From Oikopleura dioica (taxonomy: Eukaryota > Chordata > Appendicularia > Copelata > Oikopleuridae), in the NCBI GenBank assembly GCA_907165135.1, contig OU015569.1, forward strand, positions 4,092,001 to 4,156,000: a stretch of 64,000 nt of DNA. Reading direction: 5' to 3'. The position numbers and the translations under genes were made by a program. Under the pieces are notes generated by a model. That model was not told where the DNA came from. It ran no database searches and saw only the letters and a program-made list of their open reading frames with translations. The number at the start of each line of letters is the position of its first letter. The stretch's first letter is position 1. Positions 22,995 to 39,120 of the stretch are shown here, in pieces.

Positions 22995-25551
22995 ACGAAT
23001 ATTTTTAGCTTCAGCTCAACTGCCCTTGACTGGAAAAGAATTTTTTGTTTTAATAAATGGAAATGATTTTAAATCAATCGTAACTTTGAATTGAAATCAA
23101 CGAAGAATACTACTTCATTCGAAAATTTCGTTCTTTTTTATGATATTTCCAATTTCCAAAAAATGGAGGATGAAATATTTTTATAGGGAATGTTTTACTA
23201 AGAGTGGCTTTCTATCTGACCGCCGTGTAGTCTGTCGCTTTCAATTTGGTATTCTACGTCGTTGTCTCAAAATTCCAGCGGCAATCGGAACAATCTGATT
23301 CCATTTTCCGGCCACTTAGGCCCATATTTTTGCCCATTTGTTCTCGAATTTTTCGTAAAACGGGTCGGTTTCGCTGCTTTTTAGTGGGAAGTTGGAGCTT
23401 GCCTCTTGCTCCGGAATTGAACTTATGGGTGTAGAAGGGGAAAGCGTGTACCTTTGGAATAATAAATAAGGTGATCCCGTGATGACATTAATTCGACACA
23501 GAGGGGCGTGAGATTCTTTTAGTTTGTTCGCAGAGCAGCTCTCGGAAGTTTTAGGTAAGCTTTTCTTTCGGAAAGATTTACGTCTGGTGCGGATAATCCA
23601 ATATCAACTCTGTCGGAAACGTCTGCTCCGCGCGCCGTTCCAATTAAAATAATCAAATCACCCCGAACGATAAGCTCGTACCAGCGTGAAAAATCCAAAG
23701 TCCACATGCAATTTTTTTTTCACAGGCTTTAACAACCACTTAGCGGACAGTTTGCGTTATACGTTTGAGCTTACGAAACTGGAGTACTCGAGGCGTATAT
23801 TTGTATTGTGCAGTGGGCGAAAAGGCCAACTTCAATTTGGTTTTCCTGCGAAACTTTGGAGTGCTCGGTTTACATTGCTCCAAACTTTGGAAAGTAGATT
23901 CAAGAGACACTTTTGGTGGTTTTGGCGCAGGGGCGCAAAATCAAAAAATGAAATTCGACGGGTACTCGAATTAGTGTAGGATTACTGCTGTCGCTATTTA
24001 TTTTGATAAGACGGAGACAGATAAAAGCGCGAGGCGCGTAACAACTTTTTTTCTGACGCAGCACACTTCGTTCTAGAGCCAGCTGATCAAAGCTGATTAT
24101 TGCCAATCGGGAATAGGAATCCTACTTAAATCAAAGGGAAGAGCTTCGCCCGTTCAAGAATGTATACATTCATCTTGAAAAAATGATTAAATCTTCTTCT
24201 TATTTTAATTAATTTTTTTACCATTAAAATAATTCATTTTCCCTCCTTGAATTGAAGCGTCAAATACCGTCTCCTTCAGTCAGAAGATAATGAGGAAACA
24301 GTGCGGAAAGCAGTTGTTTTATCTTTACTAACTTCTATGCTTCGCATCCAGCAGAAGTTTCTTTTTGATTTTGCTTTCGCCTTTTTTGTGGAAAGCAGCT
24401 GAAGGGAAGTTTATTAGTAAAAGACATCTTTATCGAACGGCAGGTATCGATGTTTATTCTACTTCAGCTGCAATATCTCCGAAAGTCCGCCCGAAATGGA
24501 AATACATTTTAGCTAAAAACTCTGTCCAAATCTGATAACTCCAGTCTATTCCTTCTAAAGACTTCCTAGTTTTGAACTTTACGAAAAAAAAAGAGACATG
24601 TTTTAATTGACAGAAAAATAGTAAAAAAGACACATCAAGAACATTACTGATGACAAATATAACTATGTATGTAGTACGAATAAGATAGTCAGTTTCACTT
24701 TTGTGAGTTGAAAACAAAGCGGGTTCGCTATTAGAGGTCAACAGTCGGCCAAAGTGTCGATTTGAGGAAGGTTTTTTTGTTTAGTTGTGTCTTTTGAGGA
24801 GGGCGGCGGAAGTGACCTTGGTTTGGAAGTGACGGATTTTGTTGCTGTGTGGAATGTTTTGGGGAGTGGATAAATCACTAGAATACCGCCGGAAGTGGCA
24901 ACAAATAGTGGCCTAATATGGCGCTAATCCCTATATTTACCCATATTTATGGAAGAGCTGGCAGGGTAATAACGCAATATTATGGGCCAGAAAGGGATAA
25001 GCAAACACAGGAAGCGGAAACGGATTTGTGAAAAGCGAAGGCGAAAATAAATTACTTTCTACGTTCTAAGCGCTCTTCGAATTTGGACTCGGAGGCTAAT
25101 TAATCCCATTTACGGCTAATTGCCAGCCACAATCAACAAACGCTTTTTATAATAAATTGACTTTTCAGTGACTAAAATTTTTAAGTTACAAAGTAGTATC
25201 TTGCCAGTATCCGACTCATAATTTTTAATTGACTTAGAAGAGAAAGCGAAGCTTTTAGATATGTTCTTGTGCTAAAAATAAGCCTTGGTCTGAGAAGATC
25301 TGCTTGGTGCATTCGCGCGAAGACCCACTTGGGCTTTGAAAAAAGGGATTATCTTTTAGGTTTTGGTTGAAAATATCTTTAGAATAGATACAGTTCGCAG
25401 GTCAAATTTGCCAGGAAAATGTTTATTGAGACAAAAACGGCGGATTTGAGCTCAGTTGTCGCTCAAAATACATCCACAATCAATCGACTGATTTTCCAGA
25501 GTCTTCCGAAAAGATTTTAGAAACGGCAGCGTTTTCCTATCAGAAGCCAAT
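22995..25551. other. gene-poor region with clustered ETS-like sites
   Basis: About 2.5 kb without an exon-like frame. Positions 24805-25030 hold four GGAA-core sites in ETS context: GCGGAAGTGACC at 24806, TTGGAAGTGACGG at 24823, GCCGGAAGTGGCA at 24888 and CAGGAAGCGGAAACGG at 25008. The rest is AT-rich with no clear repeats. Confidence 0.5.
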
Positions 25552-25553
25552 TA

Positions 25554-25578
25554 CAGTTTTTTTCCATCTTTAGAGGCC
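25554..25578 (+). repeat. left terminal inverted repeat of the pogo-like element
   Basis: The 25-nt repeat starts CAGTTTTTTTCCATCTT and ends AGAGGCC. It matches the reverse complement of 27588-27612 at 24 of 25 positions. Confidence 0.9.
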
Positions 25579-25604
25579 TTTTGAGATTACAAGGGCCAAG
25601 AAAA

Positions 25605-25620
25605 AGTCCTCTTAAGTTGG
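25605..25620 (+). repeat. subterminal repeat AGTCCTCTTAAGTTGG, left copy
   Basis: A 16-bp identical motif occurs here and at 27517-27532 and 27572-27587, all in the same orientation. The last copy abuts the right inverted repeat, whose inner part (CTCTTAAGATGG) is a variant of the same motif. These are plausible transposase-binding sites. Confidence 0.8.
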
Positions 25621-25825
25621 AAATTTTTGAGTCGAGCCAGGTATACATATCTTAAAATTCTCTTCTCACTAATATTAAAGCCACACAACAACAGAGAAGT
25701 TAAAATTTGGTTTTTCCACTGAAAGATCGAATATTAACAAGGCTATGATTATTTCCAGAACAAGGCACGCGCCCATGTTTTTAATTTTTACTAATTCATT
25801 CCTCGAAACATATTTTGCTGGAAAC

Positions 25826-27466
25826 ATGTCCGAAAAGAGAATTCACATGACGATGGCAGAGAAAAAGAAGTATGCAGAGATTTTGGTGAATGGTGCGAAC
25901 AGGAGGAATGCTAAAAAGGCTGTAAATGATCTGTACCGAAAGCAACATGGACACGATATCCCGAAGTGTACATTTACAAACCTTTATAACAAAAGGTTTA
26001 CGATCCTGTCATCGAAATCGAAGCATAAATTTCAACTAACACAGAAGAAATCTTCATCAATGCAGAAGCTAGAAGAATAAATCAAGGAACTTTACCCTCA
26101 ACGCCAACATAAAATGAAACTTCGTGGAGCTGCAAGATGGTTGCGAAAAATGATTGATGAAAACTTTCCCGAAGACAAAGAGATACAAAATCTGTGTATT
26201 TCTTCACGCTTTGTCACACGAATTATTCGTGATTATGGACGAAAAACCTCGAAAAACACTGATGTTGTATATCTCACTGAAGATGAGAAAAATTTTGAAA
26301 TTCAGCGTTTACGAGCCTGTCGTTCTAAATATCCATTGAGGTGAGAAATTATCATTTATTTTTGCAATTATTATATTAAAGTGCTATTTTAAACTGTGAC
26401 GAAACGGGCGTCAACCGAGAGATCGACACGCGTAATCGTATCTTGCTTGGATCTGATGATCAACTGTCAAAAATCGCTCATCAAAAGAGCGGTTAACATT
26501 TATTCCGACTATAAATGTGTTTGGGCCGCTAAAAGATTACCGCCCTGCAATAATTACACGAAATCAAGGAAGTAAGTGGCAAAGTGCCCCAAGAAAACAG
26601 ATCGAACGAGTGGCCAACCCGAACTATGACGAAACCAAGCCCTCTTCCCCTAAAAATCTCCAATATCATGAAGTAGAATTCAGAGATTTTAAAGGTAAAA
26701 ATTGAAAAAAAACCAAGCTTATTTATTTTGAGATTTTCGACTTTACTGGAATCCCTCCGCCTGGTGTACAAGACCGATATTTATTCTGGAGCTGACTCGT
26801 CTTTCGACTTTTTTGAAAGAAAAAAATCCATCGCAGCGTTATTTGATGTATATCGATAACTGCCCTGCTCACAAGCTTCTTCCAAAGTTCAAAAATCTGG
26901 ACTTGTGTTTTTTTCGACCAGGGACTACAGGAAAAGTTTGATCAGTGTTATTTTTATCTTTGCGCGAAAAATATAAAATTTATTTTCAAACAAAAGAAGG
27001 TGTATACCAACCCTGCGATAATCTTGTTTTTTGTAATTTTAAGAAGAAAATCCGCTGCTTCCTCGATGATTTTATTGTCGATCACGATCATCTGAATATC
27101 AAGGAGGAAGAGCTCGTGAAAAAAGCCAACGAAATCTTCATGAACATGAACCCTGGAATCTTCAAGCGAAGTTGGATCAATACGGGATTGATCAAAGAAG
27201 AAGAATACAAGGATACTGTTGAAGAAGTCGAGGGCTTGGACGTTTTGGAAAGTATCTTGGAGAAACAAGATGAAGAAGAATTGATCGAGCATTTCCTGGC
27301 GCTTCAAATCGATGAAACACAAGCTGCAACCCCGATAGATATTGAGGAAGAACCGCAAATTCAAGTTTCAGATGAAGCTGACATTGCAAAGCCATCGACT
27401 TCAAAATGGCCAGAAAAGCAGTCAAAGATTTCTAGCTTTTTTACTGCTAAAAAAAATTTCAATTGA
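25826..27466 (+). pseudogene. decayed pogo/Tigger-like transposase
   Basis: The N-terminal part resembles a helix-turn-helix DNA-binding region. The DDE catalytic core shows NCDETGV (first Asp, codon at 26398) and YIDNCPAH (second acidic block). The QPCDNLVFCNFKKK segment matches the QPxDxG region of pogo transposases. Introns near 26340-26381, 26695-26731 and 26938-26998 are compatible with host splicing. An in-frame TAA lies at 26078-26080, and the frame shifts by one base near 26455-26465, between the first Asp block and the LTFIP segment. The acidic C-terminus ends with QSKISSFF at 27419-27442, a perfect PCNA-interacting (PIP-box) motif. The decay is seen directly; loss of activity is inferred. 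Confidence 0.8.
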
Positions 27467-27587
27467 TTCACTGTTAGCAGAAAAATTTTCTAAAAATTAA
27501 TAAAAATTATCGAGAAAGTCCTCTTAAGTTGGAATTTTTCAGGGTGACAAAATCGGCCAAATTGACGCAAAAGTCCTCTTAAGTTGG

Positions 27588-27612
27588 GGCCTCTTAAGAT
27601 GGAAAAAAACTG
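27588..27612 (-). repeat. right terminal inverted repeat of the pogo-like element
   Basis: The mirror copy of the left repeat ends GGAAAAAAACTG just before the TA target duplication. Confidence 0.9.
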
Positions 27613-28417
27613 TAGCTGGCAGCTCTTATTGTTTGCCGCTAATCAGACGAAATGACAAACAATTAATGCAAATTCGCGCGTTTACGAAATCTCAAAGAAT
27701 CGACGCGCTTTATTGGCATTAATCTTGTAGTGTGAAAGCTATTATTGCAATTGGCGCACAATGGGCAGCACATGTATTTGCGGGGGTGTTCTGGCGGTGA
27801 GGGGGGTCGTTTATCGTTTGGTTGTGCAATTTGATGTTTTACGCAGCCGCTGCGGTGAGGATTCCCCAGCCTCGCGCCATTGTCTTCGTCTTGTACTCGC
27901 ACATGTCGACGACTTTGCACCTCCACCGGTTGGTGCATTGTTTAGTGTCCAGAAACCATAAAACATCCACAGCAGAAGACTTCTACTAAGAAATTTCTGA
28001 CTCCGCCCGCGCCTTGTAAAACAATGCAGCATGAAAATACGAAACACGCATTAGCCTAAAAGGTGTCACTTTTTCCAAAGAACGCGTCTGGCTCCAAAAC
28101 GTCAGAAAATTACGAGCACTCTTTGTTTTCATTCAGCATCAGCTGTGGAGTCGCTTCATGCTCGCCCGTAAACGACAAATATTCTCTAATGGCGTTTGAT
28201 TATTTTACGTGGAGAATTGTTGAGTTTAATAAATTCTGTTGTTGGAGCGAGTCAAATGTTAGTGTTAGATATTTGGTTTGGTCAACATAAGGAGAGGGAA
28301 GTTTGTATCCATTTGCAGACTGGCCTCTAACAATTTGTAATCAACAGAGGTTTCCGAGAAAGGCTTATAATATCAAATATTTAGCGAACAATAAATAATA
28401 GACATCGAATGTTATTT

Positions 28418-28699
28418 TTATTGAACATTTATGAGTTTTTTTAGGAAAAGAAAAAACAAGTCAGAGGAGTAGAAAACTTCTATCTTGCTCAAGAATCCAT
28501 CTGGAACCTTAGTTTTCGAATAGTCTCTACGATTGTTACTGTTCTTGTGGTGAAACATGTCTCCGGCACTTTTAGAATTTAACCGGAAGTCCTTCAGTGG
28601 CAGATAAGCCCGAAATTCGGGCTGTCCGGGAATTTCAAGATTTGTTTGGGGTGCGGTGTCCTGCAATCCCTCCAGCCTTGCCTTCCTCTCAGTACTCAT
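28418..28699 (-). CDS. small hypothetical protein, 93 residues
   Basis: A single-exon frame starts MSTERKARLEGLQDTAPQTN and continues with a balanced, soluble composition, then a hydrophobic C-terminal stretch (DLFFLFLKKLINV). The stop codon TAA is itself part of an AATAAA poly(A) signal, an arrangement of extreme compactness that favours a real gene. No family is recognised. A chance frame cannot be excluded. Confidence 0.45.
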   Translation of the reverse strand: MSTERKARLEGLQDTAPQTNLEIPGQPEFRAYLPLKDFRLNSKSAGDMFHHKNSNNRRDYSKTKVPDGFLSKIEVFYSSDLFFLFLKKLINVQ

Positions 28700-29256
28700 C
28701 TATTCGCATCCTTTTGACTCTTCATATTTGAGACCAAGCCTTATCTATTTTGCTGTTAGTTCTCGTTCAGTAAGTTAGTAATTTTGCCATTTAGCAAACA
28801 CAAAGAACGATGCGCGTCTACTTATCCGTATCAATAAGAAAAATGAGTTATTGCTAATTCGATGGTTGGGTATAAACAGAATGAGAAGCGAAAACTGGTA
28901 AATGCGATTGAAATATAGAACGTAATCATTTTTCAAAGAGTTAGGGTCTCGGACGAGTTTCGCAAAAATTGAGTTTACTTCAGTGCCTCATTTCGGACAC
29001 ATTCGGCGGGCGAGGGGCGAATTGAATTTGAAAAAAAGAAGAGCGGAACCGCCGTGCGCTGATCAAACCAAAACGACAATCCAAAATGCGTTTTGTTTAT
29101 ACCCAAGCCGAAAACCATAAAGAAAAAAACGCCAGCTTACATGATTAGCTGAAGCCATCATCCGATCCCAAAGCCGACCATTCCGCATAATAACATATGA
29201 AAAGGGCCCTTTCAAACTGGCAACTCTGTTTTATTTGCGTGCATTCATTGTAAAAC

Positions 29257-29337
29257 TTAACCTTACGACGCCAAGTGTGTCATATATGACACATTGTCGT
29301 CGTAGGGGGAAATTCTCGTTTGTCGTCGTAAGGTTAA
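29257..29337. mobile_element. tiny TTAA-flanked inverted-repeat element (piggyBac-type MITE candidate)
   Basis: A perfect 14-bp inverted repeat, TTAACCTTACGACG at 29257-29270 and CGTCGTAAGGTTAA at 29324-29337, encloses about 53 bp. The outer TTAA on each side matches the target duplication of piggyBac elements and leaves CCTTACGACG ends. Inside are a GTGTCATATATGACAC palindrome (29277-29292) and a further GTCGTCGTA copy. It is very short, so it could also be a simple hairpin. Confidence 0.5.
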
Positions 29338-31849
29338 TTTTATTTCAATAACTGGACAGAAGAATGATAGACAGGTGTCATTTTAGGAGGGCAATATACA
29401 GGTTATTAGAGTAGAAAATCGTGGATATTGACTTGGACGAGCTGCATCATCTGATAATTGCTCGTAAAAGGTAAAGAGGCTGAACGCGTGTCGAGCAGAA
29501 TCAAGTCACGAGTACCCTAAATGTTAGTTAACAGCTTGTCCTGATAGTGCAAGCCTTTTTGGTATTTAGGACAGCAACAAACAAGCACTTCCCGTGTCAG
29601 CAATTTTATTGCCTGTAAACAACTCCTCGCCGAGGAGTCCTCGGCACATCCCTGCTCACCCAACGTTCATCGGCAACAATATCCTTATGAGATCAAAAAT
29701 CCTAATAGATTGCGGCCTGACAAGAGTGGCGACAGTCTGAAAATAAAGCTGAGATATTCTAACCACAAACGATCGAAGTGGTCACGTGCTGTCCCAGTCA
29801 TTTGTCTTGAATGCATGTTTCATGTTCGTAAGCATTAGAATAGGAAAAATAACGGGCAAAGTGAAATAATAAATTCAAAAATAAACGACATATCCTGAAA
29901 TTAGTTTCACATTTATTTTGAGTGTCCCCGCTGGGTCAAACAAAACATAAACTTTCTTCTCCAAAAAATACTTTTTTTTTCTTCTGCTCCTCTCGAGAGA
30001 CAAGCGGATTCCGTGGAAAGCGAGGACCCGAAGAAAGGATTAACCATTGGCTGTAACTACTTCTTGTTTGCCGATGCTAAGCGTACTGATTTCAGCGCAA
30101 TGAGCGTTTGAGCTCAGAAGGCGCGCAAGTATGGCAGGTAACGGTGTTTTGGGTTTGTATATGTAAATGTATTTGAGTAAAGCTGGCGGATTACATCTCC
30201 CAGTTGGAAGGACTCGCGTGCACAATCCGATCCCGTCAATCCCGTTCCGTCTCAGTACCTTATCATATGTTCGCGTGCCGCAGCCCGAGCGAAACCAATC
30301 CAAATTTCCACGAAGCAAAAGAAGCCTTCCAATCACCTAATAAGATAAGGCGAAGCAGGCGACGATTTTATCTGTTCAGAAAATGAAATAAACCGCGAGC
30401 TCTTCACGAAAGGGTGCTGGAATAGGGCAAAGAGTGATTTGAAAATAATTTTTTCGTCTTTTGCTCATTAGTGCTCAGTGCTGGTGGCACAATCTGGCGT
30501 GATCTGCCGTCAGAAGTGCTTTAAGTCTCCCGGAGGACGGGGTGACGTTATCAAAGGGGCGTCGCGTCAAAAACTGAGCATAAATGAATCTACGTTCTTT
30601 CTGATAGTACGCGAGCGCCTGGTTAACTTGGGCACCTTACTGTCTGAGTGCTGGTACTCCACAATTGGCAATCAAGTGCTCATTTTACGCTTTGCATTCG
30701 TCGACGAGAATTCGGTGATTTTTTCTGAAGCACGCGAGTCCGGACTATGCCCCTCGATTAGATAGGAAATCATGTGATTGGTATTTTGCATTTTGTTGTG
30801 TTGGAGTAATTTAGAGAGCGGCTCACATGACCTCGGTAGCGAGAGCTGCACTTGGTGGTGCTAGATACTGGTGTAATTATCCAAATATTTAGCTGCACCA
30901 GAGCGGGTCAAGCCTCTGCAATATTGGCGGGGTGTAATTTTGCTAATTTTTGGCGTGGCTGCCTCGGAAGCCCGTCGTAGCTAGAATTATTTCGCCAAGT
31001 TCACTTTTTATTCTGTACGCATTTCACAAGTAACTCGCTATCAATTGACTGGTGCCTGATGGCTCTAACTGATGTGGCGATGTAAAAGATTCAACGATGT
31101 TTGATGGCAAAGTAGAGCAGTCGAAAAAATCGTTATGGCCCTGGCCCTGAAACGAGAAGATAACAGTGCTCCCGTGCACTGATAGGAGACGTACGTTTCC
31201 ATTTCTTATCACTAACGGAGTACCATTGTTCCGGCGCCAAATTTTCGCCCTTCAACGCGAGACAGCCCGCGCTGACTAGCTTCCTTTCCCGCACTCTCAC
31301 AGTAATAGTAGCAATTTTACTGATGATCTGATAATTGCTTATCCCTGGCTTGTAATTGAGCAGTACTCGCCAACTGTAGCTTTGACTGAATGGAAAATCT
31401 TGGTCAAAATCTCATCCCTCGATTAATGATCAGATACTGCCCCAGATATCTCGCCGATTTTTTGGTTGAGTGCGCTCGCACAAAATTCAAAATTTCAAAT
31501 TTCTGCAGATTTTCAGCTGCGCGCTTATCAGATGGAGTAAAACTGCTGAGCTGAACCATCGCTAGAATCCATCGCGATTTTCACCTAGACCTGGCTGATC
31601 ACATCTCCTTCACTCTATCGAACTAAATCTAAGCCGTAAATCCACAAAATTTATAATCCGCGGGTTTTATGCCTCCCAAGATATCCAAAACTTCCAAAAC
31701 TTGAGTTACGGATACATATGATCCCTCTATTCCCTCTAAGAAAACATTTTGTTGAGCCGTTTTGTAAAAATAATAAATTAAAGGGCGAGCCGACGGCGCT
31801 GCGTAGCTCAGTGCGACATCACTAGAATCGGGACCCAGCGCTCAACAAC

Positions 31850-32107
31850 TTGTATACAAAAATAGAAAGCCGAAAAATAAGCAAGATCAAACGGTGCTTG
31901 TTGACGAGGGCTACTTTCAGCGCCTCAATGGGCGTATTTAGCTTTCAGTATATTCTCCGTGAATTGTGTATCCAGCCGGACGACCTTGTGAAAGATACTA
32001 TGCGTGTAAGTGTATTTTATTTTATTTCTTCGGTTGGCCTATGACACGGGTTAGGATCAGGTTAGGTCAACAATCCTATAGCTGCAGGTGTCCTGTGGAA
32101 ACGATAA
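31850..32107 (+). CDS. possible small two-exon gene
   Basis: A first exon from ATG 31850 ends with a protein-like stretch (YILRELCIQPDDLVKDTMR) at a consensus GTAAGT donor. A 60-nt intron (32006-32065) leads in frame to a short exon ending TGGAAACGATAA at 32105-32107. An AATAAA follows at about 32149. No family is recognised, and the first 25 codons look poor. Confidence 0.25.
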
Positions 32108-34637
32108 GAAAACGTTTCCGCCAGCTCGGGGGGGCTCGTTCAACCATTCAATAAAAATAAAATAATTCCACCAAGGAAGTATCACGCGCCAGAATAAGTC
32201 ACACTTCATCTCATCCGATTTCGGATTAAGCAGCACTTCCGCATCAACTGTGACCTTCTCCGAAAATCCACACGAGCCAGGACGCTGCTGAAACTAGCCA
32301 GCTTGAAAATTGTTACTCAAATTAGCCTTTTCAAACCTAGTTTCAAAGATCAAAATACGCAACAGAATTTTTTTTTGTTTGCGATGAGCCTTATATAAAA
32401 GTTTTACAGTGGCTCTCATGTGAGGAATTCGAAAGAAAGTGTCTGCTTTGTAACTAATTAGTAGACTTTTGATTATTTCCAAAAATTTGCCCAAAATGGC
32501 CTCGCGTTAAATAACGAGGTACCCCAAGGTCGGTTGCTGATTTTCCGGTTCCTCTTCATAGAGTCGGCTAATTAGTTCCAAGCTCTGTCCGCGCGTCTGT
32601 GCGTGTGTCTCTGCCCGAGCGGCAGTTTTGATCAGCAGGTGCGCCGATTCGCCTCACAGTCCTAAATGAGGTCAGAGGTAATTAATAAACCACTCCAGTG
32701 ACCTGTCGATTAAGACCTGCACTGCGAATGATTTTCTGCATTGGTTCTGACTCCTGTTTGGCGATTCAAAAAAGTCAAGTATCTGTGGCGCGTCTTTAGT
32801 TGCTCAGGTGAGCTCTCATCCAAGTCAATGGCATTAAAATGTTTTTGAACTTTCTAGCGCGCGCGTGCTTTGCTTAGACATAAAAAAGAATTTAGGAGCG
32901 GGATAAGAAGAATTCAACGACATTTAAACAGAGCCACGGAACGGAGAGCGGCAGGTGGAAATTTCGGAATTTAAGAGGAGAAAAATTTGCATCGAAAGGG
33001 AATTCCTGCGGAATCTGGCGCCCGATTTATGTCCAACCCGAATCGAAAATTCCCCCAAAGCCGTTTAGAATCGGCTAAGCGCGTTTATACGGAGTCTGTC
33101 TTCTTTACTGTCGCTTGTACTGTTCTTCAATGTGTTTTAGGCAGTCTAGCGTCGAAGACGTCCCTTGGTTGAGATTTCACTAAATGATTTTTTCTCAGTT
33201 CAATTAGATAAGTAAACATTATTGGCCGTCTAAATAACTGTCGAGGATTCACTTGAGTGCTGGTGTCTGCTGGATAGCTTATCCCTAAAAGTTTTGGGTG
33301 TTTGTGTTGGGCTCACTTTGTCCTGCATAACCTTGACGCATTTATTTACTAACTGTTTGTTCATAATAGTTTATGGTTGTTTTGCCTGTGTATCTTTAGT
33401 GGCAGTTTATTTATACTTGCCGCGTGCCCCGTGCTCCGCCTTGTTTGTAAGCAACTTTCAATTATTATACAACTATCTGACAGGCAACGATTTCACACCG
33501 TTTCCGTTCTGACTTCTACACGTTTTCCAAACATCAACAAACCTTGAAGAAAATCGACAAAATAAAGTCGCCTAAACAATAATCGAATCAATAATCAAAG
33601 TGAAACTTATCAAAAGAAGCGAGGAGAATCGACGATGAAGACTGCACTCTCGCGACGAGGAAATAAACAACAACAAACCAAAACTAGCGATAACAATAAA
33701 GTTTTCAGTCCCAGAACTAACAAAAGAGCTATCAAAGACGGCGCGGGCATCGAGAGTGATGCAGAAATAATATACAAATTAGGCTCGATTCACTTTGGAG
33801 CAATTATAGTGCAGAGATCGGCTGCAAGCTTTGCGCTGTGAGAGTTTGTTAAATAAAAGTGATGAGCTTGTCTGAATTACAAACTGAAGCTGATGATGAG
33901 CCCGGGAGGCGGCCGGATTTGCGTTGTAAACGGCATTCACGAATTAATCCCATCGAAGCTCCATTCTACCCTCTATGAAAATATACAACGCGTAAATGTT
34001 GTTCCGCCTCTACAGTGGCTATTTGGCGATTACTTGTTGGAATCGTAAATTATTTCTTTACTGCTAGGTTTAGGCGCAAGGGCGGTATACGCCGTTTATA
34101 AATATTTATCTATCCAAGGTTTTGAATGTTATTGAGTTGGATGAATCTTTTGGCGGTGGATGTGGCGTTGGTGGAGGCCTCGCTGGTGCAGAGTGTTTAC
34201 CACTGTTTACGTTATCACGTCAAAGTTTGCGCCGTGATTGGCCGAAGGCAGCCCTGGTGCCGCAGCCCCGCGCCAGTTCTAAAATCGGCGCAAGGTGGCG
34301 CGACCGCGCTTCGCTCTCGCTAGACGGCGCCACCGCTGGCCCTCTCCCACCACATCTAGAACCCTAGCCACCGTCTCTCACCAAAACCAAACCTCCCAAG
34401 AGCTTTATTAACAACACACTCTATCTATACGAAAAGAAACGAAAAGCGACGAAACAAGGTCTCGAAAATAACAAAACAAAACACTTTGTCAAAAACACAA
34501 CAAACGAAAAACTTATCGGATCCTTTACAACGATCCAGACAGAGACTCACCGATTAATCAAGAGATAAACAAAAATCATCAAGCTGGCGTCTCCAGATCT
34601 CCAAAGCAAGGTCGGCTATCCGACCTCGACCCTATCG

Positions 34638-39120
<4,483 letters not shown>

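Larger units (their letters stand above)
25554..27612 (+). mobile_element. pogo/Tigger-like DNA transposon
   Basis: A 2059-bp element begins CAG and ends CTG, with 25-bp terminal inverted repeats differing at one position, and is flanked by TA on both sides (25552-25553 and 27613-27614). TA duplication and CAG/CTG ends are typical of the Tc1/mariner-pogo superfamily. A transposase-like reading frame fills most of it. Copies of AGTCCTCTTAAGTTGG occur near both ends. The transposase carries an in-frame stop and a frameshift, so the copy is probably not autonomous. Confidence 0.88.
27615..34637. other. 7-kb gene-poor region upstream of FoxF
   Basis: Apart from a small minus-strand frame (28418-28699), a tiny inverted-repeat element (about 29257-29337) and a weak two-exon frame (31850-32107), I see no genes. 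Such emptiness is unusual next to the dense blocks on either side. The last 500 bases before FoxF contain GC-rich DNA (34200-34380) and a long A-rich leader, probably the promoter and 5' UTR. Confidence 0.6.

Noticed and set aside
24940-24955. CCATATTTATGG as a possible SRF (CArG) site
   Set aside because: The AT core is 8 bp rather than 6, so it does not fit the consensus.
30040-30765. Open frames on both strands in the FoxF upstream region
   Set aside because: No conserved motif, poly(A) signal or splice context; likely chance frames in GC-richer DNA.
31797-31840. Sequence GCGTAGCTCAGTGCG resembling a tRNA D-arm
   Set aside because: No matching acceptor stem, anticodon arm or T-loop (GGTTCGAATCC) follows at tRNA spacing.
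32097-32119. GGAAACG...CGTTTCC stem-loop near a possible 3' end
   Set aside because: The loop and stem do not match the histone 3' stem-loop and no histone gene is nearby.
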